From Blastocatellia bacterium (GTDB taxonomy: Bacteria; Acidobacteriota; Blastocatellia; UBA7656): a DNA stretch of 64,000 bases. Positions 34,951-45,584 of the stretch are shown piece by piece (position 1 is the stretch's first letter; the number at the start of each line of letters is the position of its first letter). Below the pieces are notes generated by a model that saw only the letters and a program-made list of their open reading frames with translations, was not told the DNA's origin and did no database searches. A program made the translations under genes and the position numbers. The DNA is taken from NCBI GenBank assembly GCA_035275065.1, contig DATENM010000039.1, positions 243,182 to 307,181 of the forward strand. The letters run 5' to 3'.

Positions 34951-37461
34951 CTAGTGATGCGAGTAGGGCGACCGCGCCGGGGCCACTTCAACGACCGTCA
35001 TCATGCCGCGGTCTTCGTGCGCCAGGATGTGGCAATGCAGCACGTAGTAGCCTATGTAATCAACGAAGCGGCTGCGCATCTTGAAGTAGCCGGGCACCTG
35101 CACCGGCTGGCCCTGACTGTTCATCAGGGGATTATTGCCGGCGGCGTCGGTCGTCGGCGCGTACCCCGAAGGGATCGGGAACGTGTCCCACCAGATCATG
35201 TTGGTCTGCGGCAGCGGCGGCCCGCATGGCTTCCAGGATTCGGGATTGTTGGGGTCGAGGTAGCACTGCCCCGGCGCCAGGTTGGTCGCGTGGAAGGCGT
35301 ACTTGACCGCCTGCTTGTTGGTCTGCGGATCGATGTACGGCTTGCCTGTGCTTGGATCAATCGGCGGCTTGCCGGTCTTTGGATCGATCAGCAGCTGGTT
35401 GGGGTCGAACACTTCAACCACCTGGAAGGGGTTGATGTGGATGTGGAAAGGGTGCGAGATCGGCGGCCCGTAGGTCGCGTTCACCACCTTCCATTCCTCT
35501 GTCTGGTTCAGCAAGGTGACTGCCCCGACTTCGCCATCGAACTTCCGCCCGTCGATGGTGTGCGCCGACTGCATGGGCGGCGTCGAAGCGAAGAGAATCG
35601 TCTTGGTGCCTTTCACTTCACTCGCCGGGATGTCGGCGAGGAACAGCGGGAAGGTTGGCGCATGCGGGATGAACTTTGCGCCGTTCGACTTGGGATCGAC
35701 CGCCGAGCCTGTGAGGACGACCGATAGCAGCGTCAGCGGCTGCGCTGTGCTAAGGTCTTGCGGGTCCACCTCAATCTGGACTTTGACCGGGCAGTCGCCG
35801 GGCTTGGCGCAGCCGCCGCTCGGGGCCTTGACCAGCAGGTCTGCGCGGTTGCCCGCCGCCAGCAAAAACTGGCGGTTGAGATTGGTGCTGTCGGCGTAGT
35901 TCGTGTCGTTGAACTGGACGCCGTCTTGCGCCAGTTGCTTCCACTGGAAGTTCGCCGGCGGGCCGAGGAAATAGGTGCCGGCGCGCCCGGAGGTGTTGAC
36001 GAAGCGCCACATCTGCACCTCGCCGGGCCGCATGTGGATCACCGGCCAGTACTGGCCATTGACGGAGAGGTCCGGCCCCTTGTCTTGTTGGCCAGGGTTC
36101 GGCCCATTCGGATTGGCCTTGCGCATCAAGTTGGGAGAGGTGCCGAGCTGGTTAATCACCATCACCGGCTGCGTGCGCGTCCAGCCGTCGCCATAAAAGG
36201 TGTTCAGGTCATCGTCATATTGGCCTTCGATGATGAAGGCGCCCGTCATGCCGTTGGCGACGTTGATGGCGGTCGAGCCGTGCTTGTGGGCGTGATACCA
36301 GTGCGTCCCCGGTGCCTGGCCCATCATCAGGACGCGCGAGCTGTCCGGGTCTTCGGCGGTGCCGGCGCCCTGGTGCGCCGCATGGTTTACGGGCGGTGGG
36401 AAGACCGTCGCCGTGTACTGCGGCAGGCGGAAGCAGTAGGGGAAAGCGCCGACGTAATACTGCGGCCATGCGCCCTGTTGCAGTTGTCTCGCGTCAACCG
36501 GCCAGAGCTTTTTCGCGACGCTGCCATAGTTCTGTTCGAGCTGGGCGTCGTAGAGCTTGAGCAGCCATTTCTGCTCGTCTGTCCAGGCGCTCGGCAGATC
36601 GTCCCAGGTCTTCGGCCATTGCCGCAACTGGTTGAGGCTGAGCTCGGCCTCGCACTGCTTGAAGAACTCGCCGAATGGCTTTTCGACGCTCTCGGGGGTG
36701 ACGATGGGCTTGCCGTTGACGCGCAGCGACGGGCGCACCTCGATGAAGACGTTATCGCCGGTCGTGTTCATGTTCGTGTGCGTGCCGTGAAAATGAATGT
36801 TGCCGGTGCTGGACCCGTGGAAGCAGTCCGGGTAGCGGTCGCCTGTGTTCCGCGGGTAGGCGCTGCTTTCGTCGCAGCCGCCATTCTTTCCGGTCTCGCC
36901 GCGGTCTATGGTATCGCCGAAATTCGCCGGGTTGACCTGGTTGATCAAAGTGAGCTGCACCAGGTCGCCGACCCGCGCGCGCAGCGTCGGCCCGGGTCGC
37001 GGCAGGGCATAGGCCCCTTTCGAGAACGGCCCTGAAGGCACCGAAGCCATCGTCGGGGCAGCGCCCAGCTCGCGGAAAACCCGAATGTATTGCGGGGCGC
37101 ATTCCGACTGGCTTTGATCGCTAGGCGCTAAATTGGTGGACGAAATCGGCAATCGCGTCGGAATCCACGCCTGCTCGTCGCTCAGCCGGATCGTGCCGCG
37201 CAGCCTGCCGTCGGTTGCGCCGATCACCGGGACAGGGATCAACTTCTGTCCGTGCATCAGCTCTTTCGGGCATGGGTTCGCTGGCGCCTGGGCTCGCGCC
37301 GCCGTGGCTTGCGACAGCAGCACGGCGAGGAAGGCCGCCGCCGTCAGCAGCCCGCTCGCCGCGGCACCTCGGAGCCGGGATTCAGGCGCTCCCCCTGGCC
37401 CTCGTTGACCGGCCTGTCGAACCGCTTTGCAACTGTAGAGCTTCAACTCTTGCCTGCGCAT
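34951..37461 (-). CDS. Secreted multicopper oxidase (laccase-like)
   Basis: An 836-residue exported enzyme with a long N-terminal region and a signal peptide core at about 35-58 (LLTAAAFLAVLLSQATAARAQA). All copper boxes are visible: IHFHGTHTNMN (about 220), THWYHAHKHGST (about 387-398), HPFHIHINPFQV (about 670) and YVLHCHILAHEDRGMM (about 803-818), which together bind the T1 copper and the trinuclear cluster; Met follows as axial ligand. It oxidises phenols or metal ions with O2. After box 3 there is an unusual run of IDPxTGKP units (LLIDPKTGKP, PIDPSTGKP, YIDPQTNKQ). AAGGAGAG lies 6 nt before the ATG. Relatives include the PpoA laccase of Marinomonas in function, not clearly in sequence. 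Confidence 0.9.
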   Translation of the reverse strand: MRRQELKLYSCKAVRQAGQRGPGGAPESRLRGAAASGLLTAAAFLAVLLSQATAARAQAPANPCPKELMHGQKLIPVPVIGATDGRLRGTIRLSDEQAWIPTRLPISSTNLAPSDQSQSECAPQYIRVFRELGAAPTMASVPSGPFSKGAYALPRPGPTLRARVGDLVQLTLINQVNPANFGDTIDRGETGKNGGCDESSAYPRNTGDRYPDCFHGSSTGNIHFHGTHTNMNTTGDNVFIEVRPSLRVNGKPIVTPESVEKPFGEFFKQCEAELSLNQLRQWPKTWDDLPSAWTDEQKWLLKLYDAQLEQNYGSVAKKLWPVDARQLQQGAWPQYYVGAFPYCFRLPQYTATVFPPPVNHAAHQGAGTAEDPDSSRVLMMGQAPGTHWYHAHKHGSTAINVANGMTGAFIIEGQYDDDLNTFYGDGWTRTQPVMVINQLGTSPNLMRKANPNGPNPGQQDKGPDLSVNGQYWPVIHMRPGEVQMWRFVNTSGRAGTYFLGPPANFQWKQLAQDGVQFNDTNYADSTNLNRQFLLAAGNRADLLVKAPSGGCAKPGDCPVKVQIEVDPQDLSTAQPLTLLSVVLTGSAVDPKSNGAKFIPHAPTFPLFLADIPASEVKGTKTILFASTPPMQSAHTIDGRKFDGEVGAVTLLNQTEEWKVVNATYGPPISHPFHIHINPFQVVEVFDPNQLLIDPKTGKPPIDPSTGKPYIDPQTNKQAVKYAFHATNLAPGQCYLDPNNPESWKPCGPPLPQTNMIWWDTFPIPSGYAPTTDAAGNNPLMNSQGQPVQVPGYFKMRSRFVDYIGYYVLHCHILAHEDRGMMTVVEVAPARSPYSHH

Positions 37462-37573
37462 GCCAATCTCTCCTTATGTGGCGTAGCCTGCCGAACTCGA
37501 CGGGACCGGCGCGCCGAACCCCAGGACGCTTCGGCCCCGACATCATGAGTTAAGCGGCTGATCGATGCCCGCC

Positions 37574-37960
37574 TCAAGTGTTCGGGTAGATACTGCCGTT
37601 GATCGTGCCGCGCTCACTTTTGGCCGTCGGGTGCAGCTTGCAGCCATAGTAAACCGTCCAGGTAGCGGGCGGGCCTTCGGGCTGGAGCGGCTGCGTGACC
37701 ACGTAGCTTGGCCGTGAGCTTCCCTGCGGCGGGATGGGATCGGAGAGATAATTCTCCGAGTCTCTCGGCACCGGGTCGGGGAGCAGCTTGTAATTCGAGT
37801 CGGTCGGCCACGGCTGATGTGTATCGTTGGTGGTGTTGTTCCAGGTGACGAGGTCATTTACTCGTGTGGGCAGCGCATCACCCGGCTGGTAGCCCTGAAG
37901 GTCTGGAACAAACGCCGCCCCCTTTTTGGTTGTAATGATTTTGATTGACCAGTCCGGCAT
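37574..37960 (-). CDS. Cupredoxin-like small protein
   Basis: A 128-residue protein beginning MPDWSIKIITTKKGAAF, with VNDLVTWNNTTNDTHQPW in the middle and WTVYYGCKLHPTAKSERG near the end. The order His (THQPW), Cys-x2-His (GCKLH) is that of type 1 copper sites in plastocyanin-like proteins, though the axial Met is not obvious. No signal peptide is seen. It heads the minus-strand redox block, 112 nt before the multicopper oxidase gene, and could be an electron carrier or copper carrier to it. ATG at 37960 has GGAGGAGA 5-6 nt upstream; an upstream ATG at 37987 lacks such a site. Confidence 0.7.
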   Translation of the reverse strand: MPDWSIKIITTKKGAAFVPDLQGYQPGDALPTRVNDLVTWNNTTNDTHQPWPTDSNYKLLPDPVPRDSENYLSDPIPPQGSSRPSYVVTQPLQPEGPPATWTVYYGCKLHPTAKSERGTINGSIYPNT

Positions 37961-38567
37961 AATCTCCTCCTCATCGTGGCAGGGCATTCGACCGATTGAC
38001 TTGCCCGCGGGTGCGCGAAGTTGCTTTGGATAGCTGCATCAGCCAACGCTCGCCAATGGGCCTGGGCGGCCTGGCATGTTGAGTGCGGCGTTATGGTGAC
38101 GATGCAGCATAAGGCCGCGACCTTCAGTCAATACTCACGGACAGCGGGTGATTTTTTATCCGCTCGCCGCAGCGGAACAACCTTGAGATGGAAATGCAGG
38201 TAATTAAGACGCGCCGATACTACGCGAATCTCCTTACCTTGTCAATCAGATTTTTATCGCCTTTAATCCGGGGCCAATTACTAAACATAATAGCCAAAAT
38301 ATCCGGGACGGCGATCACTCGACAACGACCGGCAGGCGGCCCGCTTGCCCGCAGACAGGCCGGCAAAATCATCTCCACTTTTGCGCCTTGCCGGGGCGTG
38401 CTATAGTTATCCTGCCTTAGCAATCGTCAAATCAGGCGGGTCACTGTCCCGCAAGGCTCGGCGTCACGGACGCCCCCCGATTGCCATCGCATTCTTCCTC
38501 ACAAAAACAAAAACCGTCCTGGCGACGCACCCCGCGCCAGAGGATATTTAAGCAGGAGAATTCCCCA
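37961..38567. other. Divergent promoter region of the redox block and the TPR gene
   Basis: About 607 nt without a gene. It is clearly richer in A+T from about 38140 to 38320 than the neighbouring genes. One good -35/-10 pair pointing to the TPR gene is listed at 38239. The promoter for the minus-strand redox block should be near 37980-38100 but I could not define it. Confidence 0.5.
38239..38267 (+). promoter_or_regulatory. Candidate promoter upstream of the TPR gene
   Basis: TTGTCA (38239-38244) and TTTAAT (38262-38267) with a 17-nt spacer in an A+T-rich stretch. It would give a leader of about 295 nt. The match to the sigma-70 consensus is fair. Confidence 0.35.
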
Positions 38568-41500
38568 ATGAGCGGCTCTCTCAGCACGGCGCAGCAGTAT
38601 CTCGATAAAGGTCTCGTCTTTTACAACAAAGGCTGGCTCGACGAAGCGATCAACAGCTACCGCATGGCGATTCAGATGCGCGAGGGCAACTTCCCGCGGG
38701 CGCATTACCAGCTCGCTCGCGCCTTGCTCGATCTCGGCGACATTGACGGCGCGATTGAAGCCTTCCGCGCCTCTATCGAGCAACAGCCCGATAACCCCGA
38801 CGCCTATTACAGTCTCGGCATCACGCTGACCCGGCGCGGCCAGTATGCGGAATCGATAGACGCTTACCGCAAAGCCATCGAGCAACGCGGCGGCAATCAC
38901 CCGTGGGCTTATCACAATCTTGGATTGTCGCTGCTCAAGCGCGGCGAGCTGGACGACGCCGTCGCTTCATTCAATCAAGCCATCGAACAGCGCAACGGTG
39001 AATTCCCGAAAGCCTGGCACCACCTCGGCGCGGCGCTCGCCCGCAAGGGCGATCTCGACGCCGCCGCCAATGCCTTGCGCAAGGCGCTCGATCAACGCCA
39101 CGGCAGTTATCCCGACACACAGTTCGAGCTGGGCCGCGTGCTGCTCGAAAAGGGTGATCTTGCGGCAGCCGCCGACAGCTTCCGCGCCGCCGTTCAACAA
39201 CGCCGCGCGCCTTTCCCGCAGGCGCACCTTGAATTGAGCCGGGCGCTGTTCGGGCTCGGCCAGCTCGACGACGCGATTGCCGAGAGCCGCGCCGCCATCC
39301 AAGAGCAAGCGGTCTATCCCGAAGCGCATTACGCGCTGGGCCGCGCCCTGTCGCGCAAAGGCCACCTGCAAGAAGCCGTCGCCGCTTACCGCACGGCCAT
39401 CAGCCAGCGCGATCATTTTCCCTGGGCCTATCATAAGCTCGGCGTCGCCCTCGCCCGCCAGGGCAATCTCAACGAGGCGGTCGAGGCGTTCCACAAGGCG
39501 CTCGAACAGAATCCGCAGTTCCCGCGGGCTCATTATGATCTCGGCCTGGCGCTCTACAGCCTCGGCAATGTTGCCGATGCCGCCACCGAGTTCAAGACCG
39601 CCATCGAGCTGCGCGGCGGCAGCTACCCGGATGCCCACTACGAGCTGGGCCGCATCTATGCCAGCGAGCAGAAATACGATCTGGCCATCGAAGCCTTCAA
39701 GACGGCGCTAGCGCAGAACGATCATTTCCCCGAAGCCTATCACGACCTCGGCTGTGCCTATTACGAGAGCAGCAAGCTCGAAGAATCGGTGACGGCTTTT
39801 CGCGAAGCCATCGCCCAGCGCAATGGTGATTTCGCCCGCGCCCATCACAACCTCGGCCTGGCGTTGGCTGACCTCGGACAGGGCAACGACGCCATCAGCG
39901 AGTTTCGCGAAGCCATCAATCAGCAGGCCGTCTTCCCGCGCGCCTACCGCAACCTGGGCCGGGCGCTCTACCGTTCGGGCGACCTCGACGGCTCGATCAC
40001 CGCCCTGCGCACCGCCGTCGATCAGCGCAACGGCGAATTCCCCGAAGCCTATCACGACCTCGGCCTCGCCTACTTCAGCAAAGGCATGCTTGACGAATCG
40101 ATTGGCGCGCAGGGCAAAGCCATCGAGCAGTCGAAGGATTTCGCCGAAGCCTACTTCTGGCTCGGCACCGCTTACAACGCCAAGGGCGAAGTGCAGAGCG
40201 CCGTCGAAAGCTATCGCGGCGCGATTGCCAACCGGCGCGGCGCTTACCCTGAAGCGCATTACAGTCTCGGCTTGGCGCATGCCCGCAAAGGCGAGCTTGA
40301 CGAGGCCATCGCGGCCTACCGCGCGGCGCTCGACGAAAACGAGAGCTTCCCGGCGGCGCACTATTCGCTGGGCGCGGCGTTGCTCGAAAAGGGCTCGCTT
40401 GATGAATCGGTCGCCAGCCTGCGCCGGGCGCTGGAATTGAATGACGAGCTGCCGTGGGCGCACCACCGGCTTGGCATTGCCTATTACCAGATCGGCCAGC
40501 TCGACGATTCGATCAGCGAGCTGCGCCGCGCCGTCCAGCAGCAGCCCATCTTCCCCGATGCTTACTTGAACCTGTCGCGCTCGCTCTACGATTACGGCGA
40601 TCTCAACGGCGTCGTCGAAACCTGCGAGCGCGTGATCGCGCAACATGGCAACGAATTTCCCGAAGCGCATCACCATCTCGGCCGCGCGCTCTACGAGCTG
40701 GGCGATCTGGACGCGGCGGCAACCGCTTTGCGCGCCGCCATCAAAGCCGATCCGAAGATGGCCGAAGCGCATCGTGACCTGGGCCGCGTTTACTACGACC
40801 TCGGCGATCTCGACAGCGCCATTGCCGCTTACCGCGCCGCCATCGAACAGCGGCCCACCTATCCGATGGCGCATCACGATCTCGGATTGGCGCTCTATCA
40901 AAAGGGCGCGCTCGAAGATGCCGCCACCGCTTTGCGCCGCGCCACGACCGACGCCGCGGAGAAGTTCCCGGTTGCCTGGCACAACCTCGGCGTCACGCTC
41001 TATGACCTCGGCGAGCTGGATGAGGCCATCGCCGCGCACCGCGCCGCCATCGAGCAACGCAATGGCAATTACGCCGAGGCGCATTACAATCTCGGCAACG
41101 CGCTCTACGAGCGCGGCGACCTGCCTGCCGCGGTCGAGGCCTACGAAACGGCGATCAGTCAGCAGCGCGGCAACTTCCCCGACGCGCACCGCAATCTCGG
41201 CAACGCCCTGGCGCGGCTCGGCGAGCTGGAGCGCGCCGGCGAATCGCTCAACCGGGCGATGGCGCAGGGCGACGTCAGCGCCGACGCGCATCACGACCTC
41301 GGGCTGATTCTCTACGGGCGCGGCGAGCTGGACGCGGCAGTGCGCGAGTTCCGGCAGGCGCTCGAGCTGCGCGAAGGCAACGACGCCGAAGCGCACCGCA
41401 ACCTGGGCCGGGCGCTCTACGAGATGGGGGCGCTGGCCGAAGCGCGCTCAGAGTTCGAGATTGCCATTGCCCAGCGCGAAGGCGCCGGCACACAGAGCCG

Positions 41501-42500
41501 GGGCACGGGCCGCGTCGGCGTGACAACGATGGGATTCAGCCAGGACGACGAGACGGGCCCGATGAGCGACGCCGGCACGCGCACGCTGGGTGAAGATGAG
41601 ATGGCGGCGCTGCTCGCCGCGCCGGACACCGCCGATCTCGGCTCGCCCGGCGAAACACTCATGATGGGCGCGCCGCCGTTGAACGGTAGTCCGAGCGGCA
41701 CGACGCAAAAAATCTCTGCGCCGGCCATCAACGCGCCGCCGAGTTTTCCCGAAGCGCACGTTGATCTGGGGCGCGTGCTTTATGACCTGGGGCAGGGACA
41801 GGACGCCATCGCCGAGTTCCGCAAAGCCATCGAACAGCGCGGCGGGTTGTTCCCGCGCGCTCATTACGAGCTGGGTCGCGCCTTGATCCGCGCCGGCCGC
41901 ACCAACGAGGCGATGGTCGAATTGCACAAAGCCATCGAGCAGCAGGGCGGCGCTTTCCCGGAAGCTTATTTTCAGATAGGCCAGTTGCAGTCGCGGCAAG
42001 GGGACAAGGACGCGGCGGTTGACGCTTATCAAATGGCAATTGAGCAGTCGGGCGGCGTTTACCCCGAAGCCTATTACCAGCTAGGGCTCACGCACGTCCG
42101 CAGCCGCAACAACGAAGCGGCGGTGCAAGCCTATCGCACGGCGATTGAGCAGCGCGGCGGCTTTTACCCCGATGCCCATCAAGACCTGGGCCGTGTGCTC
42201 TACAGCCTGGGCAACCTCGAAGCCGCTAACGAAGAGTATTCGACGGCTGTGCGTCAGCGGAATCCGCACGCCGCGGTCGAAACGGCGCGCCGCAAGCCCG
42301 TGGCCTCGTCGGCCGGGCCGCAGTCGTCGCGCCAGGATGCGGTCACCGAAGAGTTGCAGACAGGTCTCAGGCAAGCGCCCGCCGCCGCCGACGCCGGCAA
42401 AGTCGCGGCGACGACCGCAACGCTCGCCTCAGACGTGCTGCCCGACGAGATGGGATTGACCAGCGACGCCTTGCGCCCGGCAGCCGGCGACGGCGACTGA
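38568..42500 (+). CDS. Giant TPR protein with 33 tetratricopeptide repeats
   Basis: A 1310-residue soluble protein made almost wholly of TPRs. I count 28 in a row (about 5-960), then a Gly/Thr/Ser-rich linker of about 90 residues (TMGFSQDDETGPMSDAGTRT region), then five more. Each has the core xAHYxLGxALxxxGxLDxAI. Two spacings are mixed: 34 residues (ending QNPQFP type) and 35 residues (ending QRNGEFP type), the second having one extra residue in the inter-repeat turn. The last 80 residues are low complexity. No signal peptide or membrane helix, so a cytoplasmic scaffold. AGGAGA lies 9 nt before ATG 38568. The next gene converges on it across an inverted repeat. Confidence 0.88.
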   Translation: MSGSLSTAQQYLDKGLVFYNKGWLDEAINSYRMAIQMREGNFPRAHYQLARALLDLGDIDGAIEAFRASIEQQPDNPDAYYSLGITLTRRGQYAESIDAYRKAIEQRGGNHPWAYHNLGLSLLKRGELDDAVASFNQAIEQRNGEFPKAWHHLGAALARKGDLDAAANALRKALDQRHGSYPDTQFELGRVLLEKGDLAAAADSFRAAVQQRRAPFPQAHLELSRALFGLGQLDDAIAESRAAIQEQAVYPEAHYALGRALSRKGHLQEAVAAYRTAISQRDHFPWAYHKLGVALARQGNLNEAVEAFHKALEQNPQFPRAHYDLGLALYSLGNVADAATEFKTAIELRGGSYPDAHYELGRIYASEQKYDLAIEAFKTALAQNDHFPEAYHDLGCAYYESSKLEESVTAFREAIAQRNGDFARAHHNLGLALADLGQGNDAISEFREAINQQAVFPRAYRNLGRALYRSGDLDGSITALRTAVDQRNGEFPEAYHDLGLAYFSKGMLDESIGAQGKAIEQSKDFAEAYFWLGTAYNAKGEVQSAVESYRGAIANRRGAYPEAHYSLGLAHARKGELDEAIAAYRAALDENESFPAAHYSLGAALLEKGSLDESVASLRRALELNDELPWAHHRLGIAYYQIGQLDDSISELRRAVQQQPIFPDAYLNLSRSLYDYGDLNGVVETCERVIAQHGNEFPEAHHHLGRALYELGDLDAAATALRAAIKADPKMAEAHRDLGRVYYDLGDLDSAIAAYRAAIEQRPTYPMAHHDLGLALYQKGALEDAATALRRATTDAAEKFPVAWHNLGVTLYDLGELDEAIAAHRAAIEQRNGNYAEAHYNLGNALYERGDLPAAVEAYETAISQQRGNFPDAHRNLGNALARLGELERAGESLNRAMAQGDVSADAHHDLGLILYGRGELDAAVREFRQALELREGNDAEAHRNLGRALYEMGALAEARSEFEIAIAQREGAGTQSRGTGRVGVTTMGFSQDDETGPMSDAGTRTLGEDEMAALLAAPDTADLGSPGETLMMGAPPLNGSPSGTTQKISAPAINAPPSFPEAHVDLGRVLYDLGQGQDAIAEFRKAIEQRGGLFPRAHYELGRALIRAGRTNEAMVELHKAIEQQGGAFPEAYFQIGQLQSRQGDKDAAVDAYQMAIEQSGGVYPEAYYQLGLTHVRSRNNEAAVQAYRTAIEQRGGFYPDAHQDLGRVLYSLGNLEAANEEYSTAVRQRNPHAAVETARRKPVASSAGPQSSRQDAVTEELQTGLRQAPAAADAGKVAATTATLASDVLPDEMGLTSDALRPAAGDGD

Positions 42501-42510
42501 GACAAGACGC

Positions 42511-42612
42511 GACGCGCAGACACGGAGACGCGGCGAAGGAAGGACGATGAGACGGGTTCGATCACACCCGTCTTCAGGTCTTTCCCGCGCCGCGTCTCCG
42601 TGTCTGCGCGTC
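42511..42612. repeat. Perfect 25-bp inverted repeat of GACGCGG-type units
   Basis: Arms 42511-42535 and 42588-42612 are fully complementary over 25 nt; similar units (AGACGCG, GACACGG) extend it outward. The spacer contains a second small hairpin, GACGGGT-loop-ACCCGTC (about 42551-42572). It lies between the TPR gene and the convergent secreted-protein gene. Confidence 0.92.
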
Positions 42613-42623
42613 TCCGCGTCGCG

Positions 42624-43364
42624 TTATTTCTTCTTCGCCGTCCAGGTGCCTTCGCCGAGGCTGCCATAGACCGCTTTGCCGCTCATGGCGTCGGCGGCGG
42701 TGCGCTTGCCGGTGTAGGTGACGGTGATCTCTTCGCCCTGCGGCGAGACCTTATACATCAGCGTCACGTCGTTGCCTTTGACCGTTCCGGTGACCGGCGA
42801 TTCGCCGAGCTGGCCTTTGTAGGTGCCGGTGATCTTCTCGCCGTCCTGTTTTAAGGTCAAGGTCGGCGTGCCCGTGCCCATCGGCGTTTCGACGGTGACG
42901 TTCCAGACGCCGGAGATGTCGCCGTTGCCAGTGCCAATGCTGCTGCCGACGCCGGGGCCGGGCGCAGGCGTCGCGGGCGTCGCCGCCGCGCCTTCCTTGT
43001 GTGGCACGGCTGACCACGTGCCGCTAGCAAAGCCGCCGAAGTCGGCGTCACCGCTCATCTTCTCTTTTTCAACTTTGCCTTTGTAAGTGACGACCATGTC
43101 CTGGCCCTGCACGTTGATCGTCATGAGGAAAGTGATGTCGCTGCCTTTGACCGTGATGCTGTCGAGCGGGCGCTCGCCGTTCGGTCGCTTCATCACGCCC
43201 GTGAGCTTATCGCCGTCCTGCTTGATGACGAGTTGCGACGTGCGCGGCCCCTGCGGGGTTTCAATGGTGATGTCCCAGGCGCCGACGGCGCTCTGTGCCT
43301 GCGCGCGGGCGACTGTCAGGAAGAATACGAACGTGAACAGTGTGAAGCTGAGGAGCCTTTTCAT
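42624..43364 (-). CDS. Secreted protein with two tandem beta-barrel-like domains
   Basis: A 246-residue protein with a clear signal peptide (about 1-24, ending ARAQAQS). Two homologous halves follow, about 25-120 and 147-246, joined by an Ala/Pro/Gly linker. Each half shows the same order: GxWxxTxETPxGxxxxxLxxKQDGxKxTGxxKxxxGExPx, then KGxDxTxxxxxxxQGxxxxVTYxGKxxxxxMSGxAxxGxxxxGTWxAxxxK. Small beta-barrel (lipocalin-like) families of this length are common in acidobacteria; the function is unknown. It is transcribed after the sigma-54 activator gene (24 nt gap is on the other side of its start). Confidence 0.7.
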   Translation of the reverse strand: MKRLLSFTLFTFVFFLTVARAQAQSAVGAWDITIETPQGPRTSQLVIKQDGDKLTGVMKRPNGERPLDSITVKGSDITFLMTINVQGQDMVVTYKGKVEKEKMSGDADFGGFASGTWSAVPHKEGAAATPATPAPGPGVGSSIGTGNGDISGVWNVTVETPMGTGTPTLTLKQDGEKITGTYKGQLGESPVTGTVKGNDVTLMYKVSPQGEEITVTYTGKRTAADAMSGKAVYGSLGEGTWTAKKK

Positions 43365-43388
43365 AAGTCGTAACCTCCGGTTGTTGAA

Positions 43389-45440
<2,052 letters not shown>

Positions 45441-45450
45441 GAGTCAGTTA

Positions 45451-45584
45451 CCCGTTGTCGGTTGCCAGTTGTTTTTTGAATTCTTATGCCCACGACGTGT
45501 CATTATTTCATGGCAAGCGCATAACCGCGAGTGCCGTATGAGCAGGGCGAGAAAAACACTGGCAAACTGGCAACTGAGGACGGG
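45451..45584. repeat. Inverted repeat of GTTGCCA-type heptads
   Basis: Left arm 45451-45470 and right arm 45565-45584, 20 nt with three mismatches, spacer 94 nt. The left arm reads as heptads CCCGTTG TCGGTTG CCAGTTG. The right arm ends at the base before the stop codon of the S8 peptidase gene at 45585. Confidence 0.8.

Noticed and set aside
34872..34991. Longer N terminus for the MerC-like protein
   Set aside because: The extension would be encoded by the 24-bp hairpin and has no ribosome binding site, while ATG 34871 has one and starts just before the first membrane helix.
39708..41396. 562-codon open frame opposite the TPR gene
   Set aside because: Its apparent repeats are the reverse complement of the TPR repeats, so it is not independent evidence of a protein.
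42551..42572. tRNA-like arm with GGTTCGATC
   Set aside because: Only the T-arm-like string is present; there is no acceptor stem or anticodon arm around it. It is the inner hairpin of a repeat.
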